64,000 nt of DNA from Nepenthes gracilis. Taxonomy: Eukaryota > Streptophyta > Magnoliopsida > Caryophyllales > Nepenthaceae. Below, in pieces: positions 10,203 to 20,868 of this stretch; the stretch's first letter is position 1, and the number at the start of each line of letters is the position of its first letter. Both the position numbers and the translations under genes were made by a program. The stretch covers positions 17,381,299 to 17,445,298 of the forward strand of contig BSYO01000009.1 of assembly GCA_033239525.1 (NCBI GenBank), in the 5' to 3' direction. The notes below the pieces were generated by a model that was not told where the DNA came from, made no database searches, and worked only from the letters and a program-made list of their open reading frames with translations.

Positions 10203-11010
10203 TGTTGGGATCCGTTACCGGGGGTCCTAGAATTAGTGTGGAGATCGGGACAGCGTTTTGATCCGAGAGGCTCAAGCTATCACGTGTAATACGTAACGAC
10301 CGGGAGCTTTCTTTAAACTACGCGGACTCAATAGCACGCATAATGCCCAAGCTTGATAGTACGCGGACTCAATCAAACTACAAAGTGAGCTGTGAGGACG
10401 AGGACTGCCTCTATTATCCGAGAGTGCCAACTCAAATTGTTTACAGTTACCAAGGAGTGCGTGAATCCCGCTTACTTGCTAGCAAGAAGATCTCGTAACA
10501 CGCCATGTCACCTCAAGGCCGACATCACTGCCACCACGCGGGCCAATGGCGGCGCACCACCAAACACGAGGCGTGCTCGACACTCCAGCCGTGCACGACA
10601 TGGCGTGGGAGTAGGTAGCCAGCCGTCCAAAAGAGGTGCCGAGGCCGTGTGAAAACTTCCAACGGTTACCTTTCTACGCCTATAAATGCGCACCCAAGGC
10701 ATTTAAAAGGGGATTGGGTTTCCGAGCAAGTGAAAGGGCCAAAAGAGAGGAACAAAGCATTTTCCTGTACTTTAAACTTTGTATTCTTGTACTCAACAAC
10801 AACATAGTGAAGAATATTTCCAGGCTTCCAGCCTCGTGGTTTTCCCTTCGTTTTAAAGGGGGGTTTCCACGTAAAAATCTGTGCGTCCATCCTCGTTTCT
10901 CTCGCACCTTTCACTCGCCCACAACTCACTCTCTTTATGTTGCAATTGGTTCCGTCCACTTGACGTCAGCGCATGCAAGCCTTGTACGGCGGTCGGATCA
11001 AAACGCAACA
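10203..11010 (+). repeat. 3' LTR of the Tat element
   Basis: 808 bp, TGTTGGGATCCG to AAAACGCAACA, matching the 5' LTR at 974-1795. It keeps the TATA box (about 10681) and the GTGCGTCCATCCTCGTTTCT block. It differs at many scattered sites and in length by 14 bp. The ATAGG target duplication follows at 11011. Confidence 0.95.
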
Positions 11011-11015
11011 ATAGG
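11011..11015 (+). repeat. Target-site duplication, right copy (ATAGG)
   Basis: Exact repeat of 969-973. The Copia reading frame resumes directly after it. Confidence 0.95.
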
Positions 11016-11232
11016 AATATATGATAATCCGATTTCTTTTTAGCAAGTTATAGAAAGAAATAATTTTTCTCAATGGATTGATATTATAAAAGATGAATTA
11101 AAATTAATAGTATATAATGAAATCTGAAATCTCGTCAAATTGTCTGAAGGTTATAAGACAGTTGATCGTAAATGAGTTTTTAAAATCAAATATAACTCTA
11201 AAGGTGATATTGAATGATATAAGGCTAGACTT
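11016..11232 (+). mobile_element. Ty1/Copia relic, middle segment (start of reverse transcriptase)
   Basis: Continues the frame from 850-968: NPISF, then QWIDIIKDELKL, then KWVFKIKYNSKGDIE and YKARL at 11217-11232, with one stop in place of a Trp/Arg-type residue. These are the conserved opening motifs of Copia reverse transcriptase. The sequence breaks at 11232 inside the conserved KARL-(V/M)-x-KG motif and resumes at 12315, showing an insertion between. Confidence 0.85.
11227..11232 (+). repeat. Direct repeat AGACTT flanking an insertion (left copy)
   Basis: AGACTT at 11227-11232 recurs at 12309-12314. The Copia frame is restored when one copy plus the intervening 1076 bp is removed, which fits a target-site duplication of five or six bases. 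Confidence 0.75.
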
Positions 11233-12308
11233 GAAGAGAACTTTTCGATCCCAAATCACACAAAAATTTTGACCCCACAATAAATTAGCGAAAATAATAC
11301 AAATAAATAAATATTTAATACACATAAAGAATATTTAATTTAAGATGATATGAGCAATACGAGCATATAAATAAAGGCAATAACAAAATAATAATAAATG
11401 GATAATTTTTGGTGACGAAGAAAAAATTTGATAACCATGGCTATTAAAAAAAAATTTTGGACTTCAACAGTTAAGGAAGATATGAATTATGAAAATCAAC
11501 TTATAAATTGGGTGGTAACAATGTGCTAACCTAGCTGATTTAATTTCGTCTTGTGATCTCTTCCAAGGAACTCCTTAGATTTGTCCACGGTAACGGAATC
11601 AAACACTTTTCGATTTTCATGTCAATCTTTCCTCTCGAACGATTTAAATTGCCGAACACTACTAGAGCCAAGTGTTCATACCACCGACGTTGCCACAAAT
11701 GTTAACAGCTAGAAAGAGGTGTAAATGAGAAAGTACGATGTAAAGAAAAAACTTTATTAATGGAGCACAATCGTTAGTATGAAGTTTTCTAAAAAATGGA
11801 GCACAAGTATAATAGGTTTTTCAAAAAAAAAAAAAAAGACTCCTCAAAAGTCTGCCAGAATCCTTAGGGTTCAAAACATATGACATCTATATATATGGAA
11901 TCTAAATTGTTAGGAACAAAAAGACCGTGCCGCTCAAGCGCATAGCGGGCGCAATATAAAGTTCGGTTGATTTTATGCCCTGCCCTCGAGTACAGATTAG
12001 GCGTCCATCAAGCGCTTCGGTTCTGAAAAACATGCCTATGTGGCGCCTCAGGCTATCATCAAGTGCTCAATTCTAAAAACCATGCCTAGATGGCACTTCG
12101 GGTGCCCATTGGACGCAATGCCCGGGAAGGGGCGAAACGGAAGAAAGGAAGCCGTGAACGTTGAGATGTGACGATGACGACTTTCAAGCATGAGAACAAT
12201 GAAAATTTTTGGGACGAAATGTAGTCGTAGTACCAAATGCGCCCACAAGAAACCAAATAACCAACTTGATATGGTCACGAAATATGCCAACTCAAAATAT
12301 AATTAATA
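11233..12308. mobile_element. Unclassified 1.08 kb insertion in the Copia relic
   Basis: Begins GAAGAGAACTTTTCGATCCC and ends CAAAATATAATTAATA, between two AGACTT repeats. It interrupts a conserved Copia motif, so it is a later insertion. It has no long open frame, no clear terminal inverted repeats and no TG...CA ends. It contains an A15 run near 11825, a TATATATATGG stretch near 11889, and two related segments near 12005 and 12060 (AAACATGCCTATGTGGCGCC and AAACCATGCCTAGATGGCAC). Its class (non-autonomous DNA element, SINE/LINE piece or atypical LTR) is open. Confidence 0.6.
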
Positions 12309-12314
12309 AGACTT
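12309..12314 (+). repeat. Direct repeat AGACTT flanking an insertion (right copy)
   Basis: Second copy of the 6-bp repeat at 11227-11232. The Copia reading ATGACTAAAGGTTATTCT follows directly. Confidence 0.75.
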
Positions 12315-13670
12315 ATGACTAAAGGTTATTCTTAAAAGAGATAGTATTGATTATAAGGTGACATTATCTTCAATTTTAAAGAAAGACTTTTAAGAATTAT
12401 AATGGTATTGGTGATACATTTTAACTTAGAATTGTATCAAATGGATATAAAAACTACTTTTTTAGATGAAAGTTTAAATATAGAAGTTTACATGAAATAA
12501 CTTGAATGATTCTTAGTCGAAGGATAATAGAATTTGGTTAGCAAATTAAAAAATTAATATATGGATTTAAACAAATCTCATGATAATGGTACCTTAAGTT
12601 TCATGATACTATTTTATCATTTAATTTTATAAAAAATATCGTTGATCTGTATATATACCTAAAAGTCAGTGGGAGTAAATTTATATTTTTAATTATATAT
12701 TTTAATGATATATTACTTACAGGTAGTAATTTTAAATCATTACATGAGATTAAAAACTACTTCTCTAAAAATTTTAATATGAAAAATATGGGTGAGACAA
12801 CTTATATGGTAGAAATAGAAATATTTCAAAATAAATTATATAGATTATTGTATTAAGAATATTTTAGAGATATTTGAGATAGAGAATTGTGCGGCAAGTA
12901 TTATTTCAGTTCAAAAATGTGACAAATTTAGTTTAATATAATGCTTATGAAATGAATAGGAATAAAATCAAAAAAAAGATATTTCTTATATGTTTGTTGT
13001 AGAAAATTTAATGTATGAATAAACTTGTACTAGACCCGATATAAGTTTTACAATTAGTATGCTCGGACAATACCAAAGTAATCGTAGTGTGGATCATTGG
13101 AAGGCTGTAAAAAAAGTGATGAGATATTTGTAGGAAACTAAAGAATACCTATTTATTTTAAGAAATTTGATCATTTAGGGGTGATAGGATATTCTAATTC
13201 AGACTATACTAAATATTCAGATACCAGAAAGTTTACATCTTAATATATTTTTCTTTTAAATGGAGGACAATTTCATGGAAGAGTGCAAAGTAATCTGTGA
13301 TTACTATGTCCATAATGAAAGTAAAGTTTATGGTATGTTTTTAAGTTACTATATATGTATTATGGTTACAAAATTTTATTTCAGAACTTGAATTTATTGA
13401 CAGTATAGTCAGATTGTTAAAAATTTATTGTGATAATTTCACAATAATTTTCTTATCAAAGAACGACAAATATTTAAAATGTGCAAAATATATAAAAATT
13501 AAATATCTTGCCATTAAAAGTAAAATTTAGAAATAAAATGTGTCAATAAAATATATTAGTACTAAACTTATAATTGTAAATCCATCAACTAATGGTTTAC
13601 CTGCAAAGGCTTTTGTGGATTATATTGATAGTATGAGTCTTTGTTATTATCAATGATATAATGTAATTAC
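12315..13670 (+). pseudogene. Ty1/Copia pol relic: reverse transcriptase and RNase H
   Basis: A string of short frames matching the second half of Copia pol in order: LYQMDIKTTFLDE (about 12425), KLKN then YGLN (about 12545), the polymerase box as YFNDILL (about 12695; YVDD in active enzymes, so the catalytic site is mutated), NFNMKNMGETTYMV (12775), DHWKAVKKVMRYL (13090), IGYSNSDY (13190, the RNase H start), then YCDNFTIIFLSKNDKY (13425) and NPSTNGLPAKAFVDYI (13580). Many stops and frameshifts. It is old compared with the Tat element inside it. Confidence 0.85.
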
Positions 13671-14593
13671 TATTGACATTTAAGATCTCATATAATATAT
13701 TTTTGATATTCCTTATTTATTCCACATTATTCAAATTTAAAATTTTAGATTAATGATAATAGAAATAATCTCTCATTAAGATATTATTATTGGATTGTAT
13801 GAATATTTTTATTTAAAACATAATCATGTAATTTATAGGTGTTGTGATACATGAAAAAAATTATGTCGCATAATGACATGGAACCACCATAATTCATATT
13901 TGTTGATTATTTAATTATAGTATTATGACATATAAACTATTAAAGGATTATAATATTACACGCTTAAAGTTTATTTTATTCGATTCTTATAAATATTATT
14001 GTTATATAAGCTAAGTAGGAGAATGTTAAAAATATGTTTCATATGACGAGATATATAAATTATTAATTTATTAAATTGATTAAATAAATACGATCATATT
14101 AATTTATATATATTTAAAATTTTTTTATAAGACACGTTAGTTCAAAACGTATCTTTTAATAAAAATGATATATTCATTTCTAATAAATATGTCTTTTAGT
14201 TAATATATATGTCTTTTTTAAGATATACCATTTAAGCAAAAAGATATTATTTTTTAATAATTATATATATTCAAAATATATCTTTTGGGTGAAAAGATAA
14301 ATATTTTAATAATTTAAAAATGATCATCTCTTTTTTTATAAAACGACATTCTTGGCCATCATTTTAGAATATGCAAAATTTGTATAAAGTTTTATAAGTT
14401 ATAAAGAGAAGAGAGAGAAATTATATTTCTATTTTTTAAAACAAATATTATTACGGTATTGTAAAAAGGTTTAATACTAAAGAATTTAAATATATAAATT
14501 TATTTATATATATATTTATATAATTAATTAGTAAAAAAATATGATAATAAAAATTATAAAAATTAAAATTTTATCTTATTAAAATTTCTTATA
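13671..14593 (+). mobile_element. 3' end of the Copia relic, probable LTR remnant
   Basis: AT-rich with no coding trace. At about 14010-14030 the sequence AAGTAGGAGAATGTT resembles the polypurine tract plus LTR start (…GGGAGAATGTT) common in plant Copia elements, which would put an LTR start at about 14023. Its right end is not clear; the right-hand duplication copy starts at 14594. No matching 5' LTR is present in the window. Confidence 0.5.
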
Positions 14594-15301
14594 GGAGTTC
14601 CCAAATTATTAAACCCATGGACCCTATCTGTTGTATTCAATTTTCTCACAGTGATGAGCCACTAGATAAAGGAATGCAAAAGGGCATCTATAAAGAGTTC
14701 AAACCAAGTGATGTCAATCAACTTTGGGTTCTTATGGTTGGAAGACCCTTTGAGCTAAATGGATACAAAAGAAGCCCTTAACCCTAGGGCACCACATCAT
14801 GTCCGCTTGAGCCAGATGAGAGTTGTAGGATGGCTTGTCTTAATAAGACGTCAATAATAAGATTAGATACATTAGGCCAACCAAAAAATAATCATTGATA
14901 AAGCTTACCGCTATAGATTACAAGGACAATTTAAAACTTATAAAATTTCTTAAACATTGTGAAAATAAATTATCCCATTTGGGTTGAGTTAATAAGAAAC
15001 CTGCAAACTTATAAGCATAGTATTTTTTTAATCATTTTAAAACATCTTTAAAAAAATAATATTACAGAGAAAACAACCAAATATACAATATTACACCTTT
15101 TTCAAAACAACCAATACAATGATGCCCCCAGACTCCAAAAAATGCTAATAGATATCAATTATGAATATTCTATTTTTATCCTAAAAATCGTTACAATTTT
15201 GATTTTTAAAAAATATCGTACGGATTTCACAAATAAAATGTTGGTATTCTTGGACTGATTTTTCCATCGTTAAGTCGGTCGATGTAACTCTTCCACATCC
15301 A
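14594..15301 (+). repeat. Right copy of the segmental duplication (PPR upstream region)
   Basis: Matches 1-731 and serves as the upstream region of the PPR pseudogene at 15302. Both copies contain the AATCATTTTAAAACATCTT and GGTCGNTGTAACTCTTCCACATC blocks. Duplication continues about 110 bp into the coding part. Confidence 0.88.
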
Positions 15302-17203
15302 ATGTTCAAATTGAAACGGGAGGCCCTTGTCGTCTCTCGCCATGAAGCCTTACGTTTCTTCTTCTCAGCTTCTTCAGCTGCACTTACGGGGGATCCTCTC
15401 ATCCAGCCTCTATTCCATCAAGAAGGTGAAGCAAACTCTGGTACCCAGAAGCGAGAATCTCCTGAATCCGATATTCGTTGCTCCTTGAACTGCAAATTCT
15501 TCATTTCTTCATTGCTAAACTGCAAAGATACGTCTCAGATAAGGCAAGTTCATACCCAAATAGTTATCAATGGAAATGTTTCAAAATCTTCTTGTAGTGA
15601 ATAAATTGCTTTACATGTATGCACGATACAAAGCTATTGCGGACGCCGACGTATCGTTTGTTAAAATGCCTGAGAGAGATGCAGTTTCATGGAGCGTTAT
15701 GGTGGTGGATTTGCCAAGGCTGGGGATTACTTTTCGGGAGATGATTCGATGTGGGCTTCGACCGGATAACTACACATTGCCTTCTGTTATAAGGGCTTTC
15801 AGGGACTCTGCGGACCTTCAATTGGGTATATTAATTCATCATGTTGTTCATAAATGTGGCATGAAATCGGATCCTTTTGTGTCTGCTGCTCTTTTTGGTA
15901 TGTATGCCAAATGTGGGGAAATTGAGGATGCCCAGAAACTCTTTGATAAAATGCCTGAGAGGGATCTCGTGACTTGGACTGTCATGATTGGTGCATCTGG
16001 GGAGTGTGGGAATGCCAAAGAATCGTTGATTTTGTTTGATCAGATGAGACATCATGGTGTTGTTCCTGACAAGGTTGCCATGGTGACTGCTGTTAATGCA
16101 TATGCAAGATTGGGGGCCCTGCATAAGGCAAGAGTAATCCATGATTACATACAAAATAGGAATTTCTCATTGGATGTAATACTGGGCACCGCAATGATTG
16201 ACATGTATGCGAAGTGTGAAGTGTTGATTTAGCAAGGGAAATCTTTGAGACAATGTGACAAAAGAATGTCATAACATGGACAGCTATGATCGCTGCCTAT
16301 GGGTGTCATGGGTTAGGACATAAGTCTCTTGACCTATTTGCTATGATGTTGAAAAGTCGAATTCTGCCCAATAAGATCACCTTTGTATCGCTGTTATATG
16401 CTTGCAGCCATGCTGGCTTAGTCCAAGATGGTCTTCGTATTTTCTCCATGATGCAGCATAGTTACTCAGTGAGACCGGAAGTGAAACACTACTTGCATGG
16501 TTGATCTCTTGGGCCGTGCCGGGAGACTTCGGGAGGCGGCAAAGTTGATAGATGATATGGCAGTTGAAAAAGATGAGGGTGTGTGGAGTGCTTTGCTCAG
16601 GGCATGTAGAATGCATGGTAATTTGAAGATGGCCGAGAGGGCAACAAAATCCCTTCTGGAACTGCAACCTCAAAACTCCGGACACTATGTATTGCTTTCA
16701 AATATGTATGCAAAGGCTCGGGGATGGGAAGAGGTGGCCAAAGCTAGGGAACTAATGACTCATAGAAGAGTGAAGAAAATTCCCAGTTTGACTTGGATTG
16801 AGGTCAATGAGAAGATCCATCAGTTTAGTGTTGCGGACTGCACGCATCCACAGTCAAACAAGATCTATTGGATGCTAAATAGTTTGAAGCCGAAGTTGGA
16901 ATTGGCTGGATATGTCCAGGACATGGATTTGTGTTGCATGATGTGGATGAGGAGCTTTAGCAGCAAATGCTCTACACCCATAGCGAGAAATTGGCAATAG
17001 CATTTGGTCTTATTGCAACATCCTGAAGGAACACCGGTTAGGATAACTAAGAATCTTAGGGTATGTGGAGACTGTCACACATTTAGCAAGTTAGTGACTG
17101 CAATTACTCAGAGAATAATTATTGTTCGTGATGCGAATAGTTTTCATCACTTTAAGGAAGGCATTTGTTCTTGCAGGGATTGCTGGGGATTTCATGGGTC
17201 GTG
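15302..17203 (+). pseudogene. PLS-DYW pentatricopeptide repeat pseudogene
   Basis: Translation in successive frames gives a PLS-class PPR protein with E and DYW domains, the class that guides C-to-U RNA editing in plant organelles. Visible motifs: [89 protein letters not shown], then the E region GHYVLLSNMYA and the DYW domain ([22 protein letters not shown], [15 protein letters not shown]). It is broken by frameshifts near 15575, 16225 and 16495, a stop and frameshift near 16960-17025, and a degenerate start region. The terminal tripeptide is DCW, not DYW, with no stop directly after it. Upstream DNA is duplicated at 1-840. Confidence 0.88.
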
Positions 17204-17207
17204 CTAG

Positions 17208-19063
17208 TCAGGCAAGCTCTCCCTTTGTTTGTTTCAGGCATGATGACTTTAGTAATCCTCAATGGAAATCTAGAATTGACGACAGAACATTAGCATATTA
17301 CATATGCATTTGACTCACCAAAGAAGCAGCAAAGGATCATGAATTGGGACAATCAAGGAGAATTAATTGAAGCAACAGATTAAAAGGGCATGAAATGAAT
17401 GTATGTTCATAGAAGCTTAGCAGTCTTGGTATTGATTGTAACAAGTTATATAAATTCTTAGGATTTGTAATTCAGAAAGGCTACAACCTTAGTATCAGAA
17501 TTTAGATTCATATTGAATTTGTTTTGTCCTCCCCTTGTGTTGCAAGACTCTTGTCTTCCTTATTTTGTTTTGCATTTTTTCTCCTGGTATCAGTCATGAA
17601 GTGCGAAGGTGCAGCATCTGCTGCCCTCTTGCAGCCTACCTGTTTCTCACTGTTGAACCTGTGGACATCTCACAGCTGACCTGCGACTGTCCTCTACACC
17701 TGCCGCCGACCTGCAGCAGGCCTCTGTACCAGCTACTGAATATTGTATTCGGTTATTCAGCTTGTACTCTGTTAGGGACCATTTTTGTATGAGCTTATAG
17801 CAATAAATAGGCAACCAATGTATGAAAAAAAATGTGTTATGAAATGAATTGAGATTTGAATTTAAGTCTAATTTTGGTTCACTTACTCTGCTTTCTGTAG
17901 TCCTCCTTCCTCTGTTCTTCTGATTTTATCTTCTTCCCCTCTGGCAGTTCTCCCATGTTTCCTTCTAATTTCTATCTTCTCAAGCATGCCTTTCTTCTGA
18001 ATTTTTACTCAACCTTCTAGATTTTTTTAAGTTTTCCACTTTACATTTATCATGAGGAAAAACCCAAACTTGGCACTTGTGACCTGTGGCATCATTGATA
18101 TTGAACTAAACACTAGAGAGAAGAAGTCCCATTTTCTTATTGTTTGAAATGTGATGCTTGTTCGTTATTGGCATCTATATCAAGTGATTCCAAGGACAGT
18201 TTGGCTTGATATCGATGGGAGACAATCGCCACAATGGCCAATTGAAGAAGTGCAAAAGCAAAGGAGCAACAAAGTTCAGCGAAGCAATCTCTAGCTTAAA
18301 AACACTAAGATGATGTCGAAAATAAAGGAATAACTGTAGCTAAGGTATATTGGCTCTTTTCTTATTATAAATGAGCTCGAGATTGACAGTCGGGGTGACA
18401 CTTGGCTCATTTATGCATGAATAAGCCAAGCTCAATCTCGAGCTTATGCTTGACTCCTTTATGCATAAACAAGCCTACAACTGAGTTTGTTTACAAGCTC
18501 ATTAAAAAACTTGGCCGGAATGGTTAAAAGTTCAGCTAGTTTTAAACTTGACCATATTATCTAAAAATTATTTAAATTAGACGCTCATTTTATGAACAAA
18601 TGAGTTAAAACAGGTCTTTAACAACTTTAGCCTCAGGACAGTTCATGAATGGCTTCACTATTGATGGCCACTACATGCTCCCAACTCAGCAACTCACATG
18701 GGAACTTCATAGGTTTTTGGAACATGTATAGATTTGTGAGTTAAAAGCAACACGTTCATAGATTATACAAATTACTTTTGCAGACGTATTCAGAATCGTA
18801 TAGAGTATTCCAATTGGTTGGTTCTCTTATGTGGACCCACTTACACGCGATAGCCAATGCAGATAAAATGGCCGCATACATTTGATCTTAAAAAGTTCAA
18901 ATCCTACAAATCATTGCTTTTATGTATCACGAAAATCATGGTAAAAAATATCTTTCATTTCTCCCAAGAAGAAATACTTATTTGCTATCAAAGAAATGTT
19001 CATATGCTGCCTTGAACAATGTACTAATTTCATACAATTTTATAATATTTTAATTAAGAAATT
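17208..19063. other. Intergenic region with no recognised gene
   Basis: No convincing coding sequence. Points seen: a copy of TGGTATCAG at 17585-17593, the usual Copia primer-binding core, with no supporting LTR; an AATAAATAGGCAACC stretch near 17802; and a perfect 13-bp inverted repeat AGCTCGAGATTGA at 18374-18386 with its complement at 18432-18444, inside a block of repeated AAGCTC/GAGCTT words of the kind often left by small DNA transposons. Confidence 0.5.
18374..18444. repeat. Inverted repeat, 13-bp arms
   Basis: AGCTCGAGATTGA at 18374-18386 and TCAATCTCGAGCT at 18432-18444 are exact reverse complements separated by 45 bp. Surrounding sequence repeats the words AAGCC, AAGCTC and GAGCTT. 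Could be the tip of a MITE or a chance stem; no flanking target duplication was identified. Confidence 0.55.
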
Positions 19064-20706
19064 ATTTTCTTTAATAAACCCAATCTTTAATAAAAAAATA
19101 ACATTTATATAATTTAAAAATTGACCAGCTTTCTACCCTACAAATGAGACAACTACTCATTGTATTTGTCCAGATAAAACAGACAGTCTTTTTATGGAAA
19201 ATGTGGAAAGGTTTTGCTAACTTGAGTTTTTTTTTAAAAAAAATGCTAACTTCCCCATAGAATTCTATTTTTAAATGTATTTAGCCCTCTGGACTACTAT
19301 ACACTATCCACATACAAAAATCTATAAAATTTGATAAAGGAAGAGAGATTAGAATGAAAAAGAAAAATCAATTCTAGGTTTTTCGAGGAAAAAAGAACTT
19401 TAAATATAAATTCAACTATAAATTATTAATATTCAATTCCATATTATCAAATTGTGAAATATCATTATAATTTGAAAATAGTTTAAATATTATGAAGTCT
19501 TACAGTAAACTGCAAATAAAGTTGAAGCACTCGATTACCAAGGCCATCTCGGTTGACAAATGAAATGATCAGCATGTAGTCGTTCTTCATCTTGAGCCTT
19601 ATCTGCAGAAGAGAACGAGCAGGGACTTCAAAAAAGGGACACAAATTCCCAAAATAAATAAGATTTTTTTTTTTTTTTGAACAGCATGATTTCTTGGGCA
19701 ATTGAAAATTTCACGTGTAGGCATCAATAGACGCATAGCTACTGGGTAGTCAAAGCAGCATTGCCTCGAAGATGACCATAGATATTTAATCAATGTAACG
19801 AGAAGGGCCTCTTAAAATGGCTAAGTTTTATGCCATCTCCTCTTCCCCCCCTTCTCTTTCTTCTTTTAATGCCTATTTTGACGACTCTTTTAAAATCATA
19901 AGCTGGATTAGGAAAAAATGGAGGATGTAGAACAGAGCTCTATAAAATATGCATGTGAGAAGCTCGGTAAGCAGAATTGTCGACAGGCATTGACAACAAC
20001 CGGCCAGTTAGCTTCTCATTAAAGAAGAGTTAATATAGCTACAGCCGCTTTGGCAAGTCAAGAGCTTCCAGAGCTGTATTGATCATCAGATCATACTCTT
20101 CTCTTGGTACATGTAGCATGAGCACAACAATTGAATGACTAAAATTACTAAGAAAGAGGAAGGAGGGGAGACTATCCAGTCAACAACACTGATCAAAGGG
20201 AAAATTTAATAATAATGTGTACCATAAACTATATCCACAAAATAACTAATACAGAAAGATGCATATTCCATAAATGGAAATAATACCGTGTTGAATTCTT
20301 TAATTAAGAAAATTCATTTGGCACCCTACAAATCCACTCTTTTTCCTATTCAAAGATCAGCCTTTTATCTCTATTTTCACATCGAGACTCCTTTGTTGAT
20401 GAGGAGAAAATATGACAGAGTGGGACTTGACTGCTGTGACCACACTTCGTCTGACATTTCCAGCCCTTGGATGCAACCAAGCATAGCCCTAAATGATCAA
20501 CCAATCCATGAATATGCATCGACTGAAGAGAATGTAGCTAATATGTCACCGTTTTGACATCTTCATCAACAGAGTAAAGAAATAAAGTTAAGTGCACAAA
20601 AGATTTAGGGAGAACTGTGACCGAGGATTTCAGCACAACAACCCAAATCTCATATCACTAAGGCAGCATTTGCTTGGCAGGAACAAGGAGGCAAACTACA
20701 GAGTCA
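19064..20706. repeat. Tandem duplication, copy A
   Basis: Matches 20869-23078 in the same orientation, for example CAGCATGATTTCTTGGGCAA at 19683 against CAGCACGATTATTGGGCAAT at 22069, and GTTGAATTCTTTA at 20290 and 22670. Copy A lacks the 0.64 kb insertion present in copy B. The copies have clearly diverged (many substitutions and indels), so the event is old. The unit includes a probable terminal coding exon on the minus strand. Confidence 0.85.
20039..20138 (-). pseudogene. Probable terminal exon of an unrecognised gene (minus strand)
   Basis: After an AG at 20140-20139 (context ATTTTAG on the minus strand), an open frame reads SIVVLMLHVPREEYDLM and goes on to a TAG at 20041-20039, ending ALDLPKRL. 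The same peptide can be read in copy B at about 22430-22520, where one indel breaks the frame inside REEYDL. Amphipathic composition and conservation between diverged copies suggest it was once coding. I do not recognise the protein, and no upstream exons were found, so it is probably a gene fragment carried by the duplication. Confidence 0.45.
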
Positions 20707-20868
20707 CCATTCCATTGATCGAGTCACTGTTACAATGGTCCAACTACTTGATGACTACAATTCTGTCACATTTGAATAATGGAACATCTGAGATACACTT
20801 TTAACTGGACAATTCAATTTCACAGCAGTTTGAATAAATGGCATTTATTCATTTGATAGGCCTAGTCT
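20707..20868. other. Spacer between duplication copies
   Basis: No coding trace or known element. Similarity between copies A and B ends near 20706 and starts again with the next unit at about 20869. Confidence 0.5.

Larger units (their letters stand above)
974..11010 (+). mobile_element. Full-length Tat-lineage Ty3/Gypsy LTR retrotransposon
   Basis: A 10,037-bp element bounded by two long terminal repeats with TGTTG...CAACA ends and flanked by a perfect ATAGG duplication. Internal order is primer-binding site, gag, protease, reverse transcriptase, two RNase H domains, integrase, a 40-bp tandem array, an antisense gene, and a polypurine tract next to the 3' LTR. The second, plant-type RNase H and the long 3' region between integrase and LTR are hallmarks of the Tat/Ogre/Retand lineage. 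Gag and pol are broken by several frameshifts, so the copy is not autonomous as read; the integrase core is still open. It sits inside a Copia relic, so it is the younger of the two. Confidence 0.95.

Noticed and set aside
17585..17593. TGGTATCAG as a Copia primer-binding site
   Set aside because: The 9-mer fits, but no LTR end, gag start or second LTR could be found around it, so it is likely chance.
17535..17792. Open frame of 85 codons after the PPR pseudogene
   Set aside because: Cys/Leu-rich low-information sequence, no ATG context or homology recognised, and not supported by any splice structure.
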